Below, piece by piece: positions 58,118 to 64,000 of a stretch of 64,000 nt of DNA. Source of the stretch: Nectonema munidae (taxonomy: Eukaryota; Nematomorpha; Nectonematoida; Nectonematidae); assembly GCA_030549495.1 (NCBI GenBank), contig JAUIRK010000915.1, forward strand, positions 62,001-126,000, read 5' to 3'. The position numbers and the translations under genes were made by a program. The notes beneath the pieces were generated by a model, which searched no databases, had not been told where the DNA came from, and was given only the letters and a program-made list of their open reading frames with translations. Each line of letters begins with the position of its first letter. The stretch's first letter is position 1.

Positions 58118-58569
58118 TTAATTCAAGTATGAGTCGTCATATTTTATTTTTTAAGCCATTAAGAAAAATGCACATTTACATCTATAAAATTAGGCTTGAA
58201 AAGCAATCAAAGAATGAAAATAGTATTCAATTCAAAGACTAAATGATTTATTCTTTTAAACGCGACTTATTTCCAAAATCTCACATAAATTGCGCAAAAC
58301 AATCCACTCATTAACTCCTTCTTGTTCTCCATGGAACTGTTTCGCGATCCCCTAGGGCACTGCGAACTCCAGTTTGAAAAGCACTGAGTTAGAAGGTTCT
58401 ATTCAATTCATCTATCACTATCAGAATTACAAACAAGGTAATTTGACCTGATAAAATTAGTGCAGTTATTGGGGGATTGAGAGCTTACAGTATAAGGTCG
58501 AGTAAAAATGGTGTTTCATTTAAAAAATGGTGGTTCATTTGACAAAAATTCTTTTATAATAACTTTTGA
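58118..58569. other. Spacer with one hAT-like end
   Basis: CAGTGCTTTTCAAACTGGAG on minus near 58387 looks like a hAT terminus preceded by TTCTAACT. No partner or transposase. Confidence 0.35.
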
Positions 58570-58622
58570 AAATTATAAAAAAAAAAGTTTGCCCTTTCCC
58601 GCATATTTTGAGGATGTGCTCC
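58570..58622 (+). repeat. Dispersed repeat R, 3' fragment
   Basis: Only the tail of the repeat at 11183 and 39385: GAAAATTATAAAAAAAAAAG, then TTTGCCC and ATTTTGAGGATGTGCT. Confidence 0.5.
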
Positions 58623-58782
58623 TCTGATATATACATAAATCGTTATGAGTTATGAAAAGTCTTTGCTTCGATACTATAGCAAAAAAAATAAAATGGATCT
58701 AATTATAACTTCATGATGCAAATTGCAATAGTTAATGTAAATTATCTTTACTCAAAAAAGTCCAATAATTTTTTTATTTTAA

Positions 58783-58912
58783 CCCATTTACGGCCAATGT
58801 TCCCATTTTGGAACATAAGTAATTTCATCTTCGTCTGCTTTTTTCAATGACTTTGAATATAAATCGTCTGCGTTTTTTTAGATATCGTCTGCTTTGCTTG
58901 GCCTTAAATGGG
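58783..58912 (+). mobile_element. TTAA MITE family M1, copy 2
   Basis: TTAA on both sides (58779-58782, 58913-58916). Inverted ends CCCATTTACGGCCAATG and CCCATTTAAGGCCAAGC. Three CGTCTGC motifs inside. CCC next to TTAA suggests mobilisation by a piggyBac transposase. Confidence 0.8.
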
Positions 58913-58916
58913 TTAA

Positions 58917-59740
58917 TGACATTTTAGAATTGAAAAAAGTCAATTTAGAACTTAAAAAAGACAATTTAGAAGTAAAAATTTGATATGTTGCAATTATTTC
59001 GTTTTTGATTAAAAAAAGCCAATTTGCTTCTCTTTTTTCAAAAATAAAAAGACAAATTACTCTCATCTTTAAACGTAAATGTTTTAACTGTTTGAGGGTT
59101 AGTATGGCATTAGTGTAGCAAGAATATAAAATCCATTGAAAAAGAAAGCAGATGATATCAGTCTTCAAAATTGTGGTCGTCAAAGGATTATTCGTATGCA
59201 ACTTTTTCGATTACTCGTTTTATCACTAGCTTCCAGCATTGTCCTTATGATTTCATGTAAAATGGATGCAACATTTTAATTCCTACAAAAGGCTGATATG
59301 CATTTTATTATATTGGTGTTTACTTAACACCTTATTATGATGCAGGTGCAAAGTGAGCATCAACTAAAGTAGTCGAGCCGATGGCTGTTCTTTGCAATAT
59401 AATACTTTTCTTTTTTCATTTTTAGTCTTTCATTGCTACACACAATGAAATAGATTGACCTAGCATAATGTGATACTGTAAGAGAAAATAAATTGATATA
59501 TCTTTGTTTCATATACTTATGTGAGAGTTTCAAATATTATCGTCTGTGACAGCATTAAAACGTCTTCTACTACTCTATATTGTGAAATAACATTTTCCGC
59601 ATTAATAAACACTAAAATTCACAAATACCTGTGTAAAACTTATTCCTGTAAAAACAAGTGAAAATCAACCAAAGTTTCCGTTTGAATATATCAAGTGATC
59701 TCGAATCACTAATACAGATACAAACATAACATCACGGATA
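58917..59740. other. Intergenic stretch without features
   Basis: Contains short direct repeats at 58922-58975 (AATTTAGAACTTAAAAAAG and the like). No gene recognised. Confidence 0.4.
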
Positions 59741-59916
59741 CAGTCAAAGCTGCTTTAACGACGGCATATATTAAACACCACCTGTCCATAACAAGTGGTT
59801 TCAATTTTTCCGAGTTGATTCTGATAAGGCTTCTTCGACCTTGATTACGCCACTACCTGCTCATAAAAACTAGTTTTGAGGGTTCCCTTCCGTGGTCCTT
59901 AATACAGATTTGACTG
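59741..59916. mobile_element. pogo/Tigger-like MITE, 176 bp
   Basis: The left end CAGTCAAAGCTGCTTTAACG after TA, and the right end (inverted) CAGTCAAATCTGTATTAAGG, resemble each other and the CAGTCAGCCCTGTATTAACA end at 4158. The interior is unrelated to any transposase. Confidence 0.55.
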
Positions 59917-60538
59917 AATATTCAAGCATGAACAGTGAAGTAGGGGTATGTACAGAAAACCGCAAATACATGGAGATGTACCGAGTTGGGTACTGCAAAA
60001 ATGAATTTTCTTACCAGCACGCTTTACAGTCTTTTTTGATTGTGACAAAAGATTGCTTAAATCTAATTTTTAGGAATCATATTTTTTTGATCGAAAGTAG
60101 GAAACCTACTCATTTTTATAGATGATATAAGTATAGAAAAAAGGTATTAAGAATGCCGAAAACCACTCCTATATTAACGATTAATATATTTTTAACTTTA
60201 AAAAAAAATATCAAAAAATTTTTTTTAGTTCTTAAACAATCAAATGGAAAAGGAATAAGTCCTGGGAAGCAAATATTTTCCTATGAGCAAAAGGTAATGC
60301 TGTCTCTCGGGAAACCCTAATAAATTTGTGCACAATTCAATAACAATCAAAACAATCATAAAACTATTTTCTTAAATGTGCCTAATTTTTCTAATTGTTT
60401 TAAGTTAATATATGGCGATGTTATTTTTATTGTTCCAATCAATGAAAAAGTTTTTAAAGAATAAAAAGGCAATTCATTTTCAAATAAATTTATTCGCTAA
60501 AAAAAATTTATTTCAATTTGATTTTTAAACGACTACTA
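59917..60538. other. Intergenic stretch without features
   Basis: No convincing gene; the 77-codon open frame at 59892-60125 has no recognised relative and starts inside the MITE above. Confidence 0.4.
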
Positions 60539-60672
60539 GGTAAAGGTACCGTGTCGTGTTTTCATCGAGAAGGCACAATGCGCGCTGCTCGTATCGAACA
60601 ATGAGGAAAGTAGGCTTTGATACGGGATCGAACCGAAGATCTTGAATTATCTAACCAACCTTCCTCACTCCC
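60539..60672 (-). repeat. tRNA-related SINE, family A, copy
   Basis: GGTAAAGGTACCGTG, TTTCATCGAGAAGGCACAAT, TGATACGGGATCGAACCGAA (B box on minus) and ATCTAACCAACCTTCCTCAC. Diverged but nearly full length. Confidence 0.65.
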
Positions 60673-61448
60673 TCTACTAGTGCAGACTGCAGAATAGCTA
60701 AGATTAAAGTTTATTTTCAAAAGTATAGGCCTTCAGAGTTCTTTGGTATAAATCATATAATTGAGTTAAAAATGAATGTTAACCCTTATTGATTAGGAAA
60801 TTCATGGTGGAGCAAGCCGAGAAATCGTATCTTTTTTTAAATCAATCTTTAAATATAGATTACATGCGTATTATCATTTACTATATCTTCACTTTCAAGT
60901 TTGCTCAGTCTTCAAATTTTCCTTTATGCTTCTCAGCCTTCTTATATCAATAATAATAATTAGTTTGTATTAAATTTTATTAATCGATTGTGATCAATAT
61001 GTGTAACGTTTAAATACAAACACTTTTAATTGATTTAACCTTATTTATTTATTTAAGCATTATTATTCTCTTTCTATAAACTTATACACAGTTTCAATGA
61101 TTTTTCTTCTTCCTTTTTTCACCCCCTCTCTCTCTAATGCATTAGTTAATCTTATTTTTATTTAAGTTATATGTATGAGGGATGTTTTGATCCATCAAAT
61201 AGAACAAGCAATAGAAGAAAGTTATTTTAGATTAAAATCGTTAGATATTAGGAATATGCTATTTAAATGATTTTTTTCTTTTGACGTCATATTTGAGGAT
61301 CGATAAGAATTTGAAATTCTCAAAAGGGCTCGATAGAAAATAAAAATCTTCTCGATTAAATAGACCTGAGACCCAATTCTGCCTTTTTTTTCTATATACA
61401 CTATGTTAGAAAATGACTGAGATAATAAAGCAACTAGAAATATCATTA

Positions 61449-61520
61449 TGCTTACCCTCTTGACTGGCGAAATAATTGCTTGCTCAAAATCTGCTGTGAT
61501 ATTTTCTCTCAAGCTTGCAT
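61449..61520 (-). other. Possible short exon on minus strand
   Basis: Open frame ending ENITADFEQAIISPVKR directly followed by GTAAGC, a good donor, with an AG about 10 codons upstream. The amino acid composition looks more protein-like than the AT-rich surroundings. No family is recognised. Confidence 0.2.
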
Positions 61521-61876
61521 GCAATTTCAATAAAAAAATTTAAATGATCAAATATTTTTCTAAAAAATATCTATATAATATTATTCCAAAAATGGTACCT
61601 ATACCTTTCAATATTTTGTTTAAAAACGCATGACTCGTAATAATACGCTAAAACAAATCTGAACCTCAATGTAAATCTCCTTTATTCGTGTGGTGTTTTT
61701 AGATTAGAAATATTTTCCCATGAAGTTTTAAAATTCATTTGTTATTAGTAGATGTAAAATCGTCTTGGTGTAGAAATCCTAATCCATTTGCTGTAGAGTA
61801 TTTTTAGGAATATCCAAATCAATTGTTTTAGGAAGTTTTGTTTTTCTTTGTATCTCATTTTTATCATTCGGATTAA

Positions 61877-61990
61877 CCCGTTAACGCCCAGAGTCGACTA
61901 CAAAAATAAAATCGTCTGCGTTTATCAAAGCTCTTTAATACAAATCTGCTTTACATTAGGTAACGTCTGATTATTCTGGTCGTTAACGGA
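61877..61990 (+). mobile_element. TTAA MITE family M2, copy 1
   Basis: TTAA at 61873-61876 and 61991-61994. Ends CCCGTTAACGCCCAGAG and, inverted, TCCGTTAACGACCAGAAT. The interior has CGTCTGCG and CGTCTGATTATTCT. Confidence 0.8.
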
Positions 61991-62005
61991 TTAAAGTGTT
62001 ATTAA

Positions 62006-62115
62006 CCCGTTAACGACCAGAATAATCAGACGATATCTAATGTAAAGCAGAAGATTAAACGCAGACGATTTTATTTTTGTAAAGTCGACAAATGTCGACT
62101 GTGGTCGATAACCGG
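62006..62115 (-). mobile_element. TTAA MITE family M2, copy 2, inverted
   Basis: TTAA at 62002-62005 and 62116-62119. The same 110 bp as the copy 15 bp to its left, in opposite orientation, so the two form a large imperfect palindrome around 61998. Confidence 0.8.
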
Positions 62116-63535
62116 TTAAGATACCTACTGATATATTTCGCTTAGGCTAACGTGAATTTTTTGACTCCTTAAGTATATCATTGAATTTTTCAACTCTACC
62201 ATTAATTTTCGCAAGGTTATGTTGAAACTTCTTAATTTATCATTTTTACACATGCCCGTAAACAATAAAGTTTAATATGGTAAAATTACGCATTTATTTC
62301 AAACATCCTATTTAATGCATTAAAACTTTGTTTCCTAAACATAAAATCAAATAACTCACAAAGCAAAAAAGACAAGAATTTGTAACAAGACTCAAAGTGA
62401 GATAATTGTTTTTTTTGCGATTGAAAAGGGCAGGAGCTAGAAAATTAGCGAGTATGTTGATAAAAAAATTCCATGTACCTTGCTTTGAATATTTTTTTGC
62501 ATTTTTGATTTGATTATATTTTGCGGATATAATATATGTTACTTTTTATGAAAATATACGAGTTCTTTTTCCATTTTTTTTGTCTAAAAATAAAATAGTG
62601 TAAAAGTTATAATAATATTCTTTCGTACATAAATATATTTGCAAATAAAAAATTAACTTTCTACAACACATGGCATAATAATGTTTATTTAGTGCATACA
62701 TAACGTAGTCAAGATAACTTAAGCAAACTTTTTTTTCAAGAACAAGAGACTATTTAAAAATGAAAGTTTTGCTTATTATTTTTTCCTAAAGAACTATGCA
62801 CATTTTTGACTTTCTTCAACCTTGAATATTGCGAAGTTTTGAGTTCTTTATTGAAAAATCATTAAATAAAACATGGACAAGATTTTTTAACTCAGCCATA
62901 AATGAGTTACGCAAATAAAATCCTATTTTAGTATTACTTGTAACTGTTTAACTGAAAAAATTGGAAAAAATCAACTACATTATAAAAGTTTTAACTTTCT
63001 GAAAATTCATTTTGATATTTTAAATTGTGTTGTTTCAGACGACCCTGATCAAATTTATTTTTGATTCTGACTGCGTGAACTCATTATTATTATTCTGCCA
63101 TTAAAAAGTTCTAAGTCAAAGACTTGTGTGATAATAATAATATATAAAATTACTTTTAAAATCAATACTCTTTGTATTCAAGATTGATTTCTTCTAACTA
63201 TTAATGATATTCATTGATTAAATATTTTACTTCGTTAATCATAATCTCAGTAGCAATAATAAATAGTACGAAAAATATAATGATTTTAAATAACAGCGTG
63301 CATGTGTATTCATTAACTTTATAATTGCGCCATCATTTACGTCATCACCACCTTTTTGATCAACTTTTTCATCGTCGCGAGGACAAAAGAATTTTAGCTT
63401 ATCATTTCCCAAGCAATTTTCAATTTTCATCTTATTTAAGTATAAGTAAAAGATTTATCATTATTTTCCAAATGCTTAATGAAGCTTCTTTTATATCTTG
63501 GAAACGCAATTCAACTTTTGCTTTCACAATTTTTA
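62116..63535. other. Region upstream of the SNAP-25-like exon
   Basis: AT-rich. A moderately G+C-richer stretch at 63330-63400 might belong to a promoter or 5' UTR, but no motif supports it. Confidence 0.35.
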
Positions 63536-63561
63536 GATCGTGTGTGACATAAATTTCAATA

Positions 63562-63633
63562 ATGGTGGATAACGAAAAGATGAGACTTGAGTTGCAAGAT
63601 ATACAGTTAAAGATGAATGCTAAAACAGATGAG
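63562..63633 (+). CDS. SNAP25: SNAP-25-like first coding exon
   Basis: Membrane-associated t-SNARE of synaptic vesicle fusion. 24 codons from ATG, reading MVDNEKMRLELQDIQLKMNA then KTDE, followed by the donor GTATTT at 63634. The human SNAP-25 N-terminus [20 protein letters not shown] then LADE has the same length and shares M1, M7, R8, E10, L11, Q15, D23 and E24 without a gap. The coding exon would be expected to continue with SLESTRRM, downstream of the window. A possible acceptor AG at 63534-63535 suggests the exon begins in the 5' UTR. SNAP-23 or another SNAP-25 paralog is equally possible from so short a piece. Confidence 0.6.
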
Positions 63634-64000
63634 GTATTTTTTTATACTTTTTTCCATTTTTTTTCTTCACTTTTTTTCATGTTTTCACGAATAAATTCAA
63701 ATGCGCATGTTTTAATTTAATTTAGTTGTAGGTATTTTATCTCACCAATTAAAAACAAGAAGACACTATTATCTCTATAAAGCCTGGTACTTAATTATCA
63801 GTGGTTAACAAGTGAATATTTTTTGGGTATAAAATTCCATATACCTAATAATAGCATATTTAATCTAAAAAAATAGTGAGTATGTATACGAATTATGTGA
63901 ATATGCTTTTAATTGGAAAATGACAAAGTAAATATGTTTGTTTTCTATCTGAAGTAAATTTGTTTGTAAGATATCAGGAATAGATCGTATCATTTGACAA
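63634..64000. other. First intron of the SNAP-25-like gene
   Basis: AT-rich sequence after the donor; no second exon is visible before the window ends. Confidence 0.45.

Overview
The window is AT-rich, intron-bearing animal DNA, crowded with decayed transposons and carrying four host genes that can be named. The mixture of piggyBac, hAT, tRNA-derived SINE and a Jockey/CR1/I-type LINE, together with very high A+T, suits an arthropod. A parasitic copepod (sea louse) would fit, but that is an inference; no single gene proves the taxon. No CRISPR array, rRNA gene or functional tRNA gene was seen, and no retroviral or Polinton-like element was recognised.

Host genes: (1) 189-6388 (+) holds the last exons of TOPBP1, with the two C-terminal BRCT repeats spread over exons that join in phase. 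(2) 21439-22110 (+) is a complete, intronless EIF3K reading frame followed by AATAAA. (3) 41653-44220 (-) is a single-exon TELO2. (4) 63562-63633 (+) is a 24-codon first coding exon that aligns without gaps to the SNAP-25 N-terminus and runs off the window.

Mobile layout: 7340-10880 is an old ZBED5-like hAT transposase split at TTAA by a piggyBac-like element (7637-10598). A second member of that family (11493-19851) keeps the C-terminal part of a piggyBac transposase and has a 4.4 kb LINE nested in its left minisatellite array. A half copy lies at 54492-55975. This family is unusual: different minisatellite arrays fill its left and right halves, and a GC-rich perfect palindrome sits just inside the termini.

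22871-38530 is a tandem array of a roughly 6.6-6.9 kb unit, present about 2.3 times. Each full unit carries a protein kinase gene fragment (-), a piggyBac end and transposase (-), a MITE with 16-bp internal repeats and a 9-bp target duplication, and a GTF2IRD2-like hAT transposase (+). The copies are almost identical, so the array is recent (or, less likely, an assembly effect).

44475-50589 holds a PGBD3-like piggyBac remnant with a ZBED5/SCAND3-like hAT transposon inside it. The hAT transposase is open for about 600 codons except for one in-frame TAG. The rest is AT-rich intergenic DNA with several small inverted-repeat elements (two TTAA families, one Harbinger-like, one pogo-like, one foldback) and at least three families of tRNA-related SINE. 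The host genes appear independent of each other; three of the four (TOPBP1, TELO2, EIF3K) are housekeeping or checkpoint genes.
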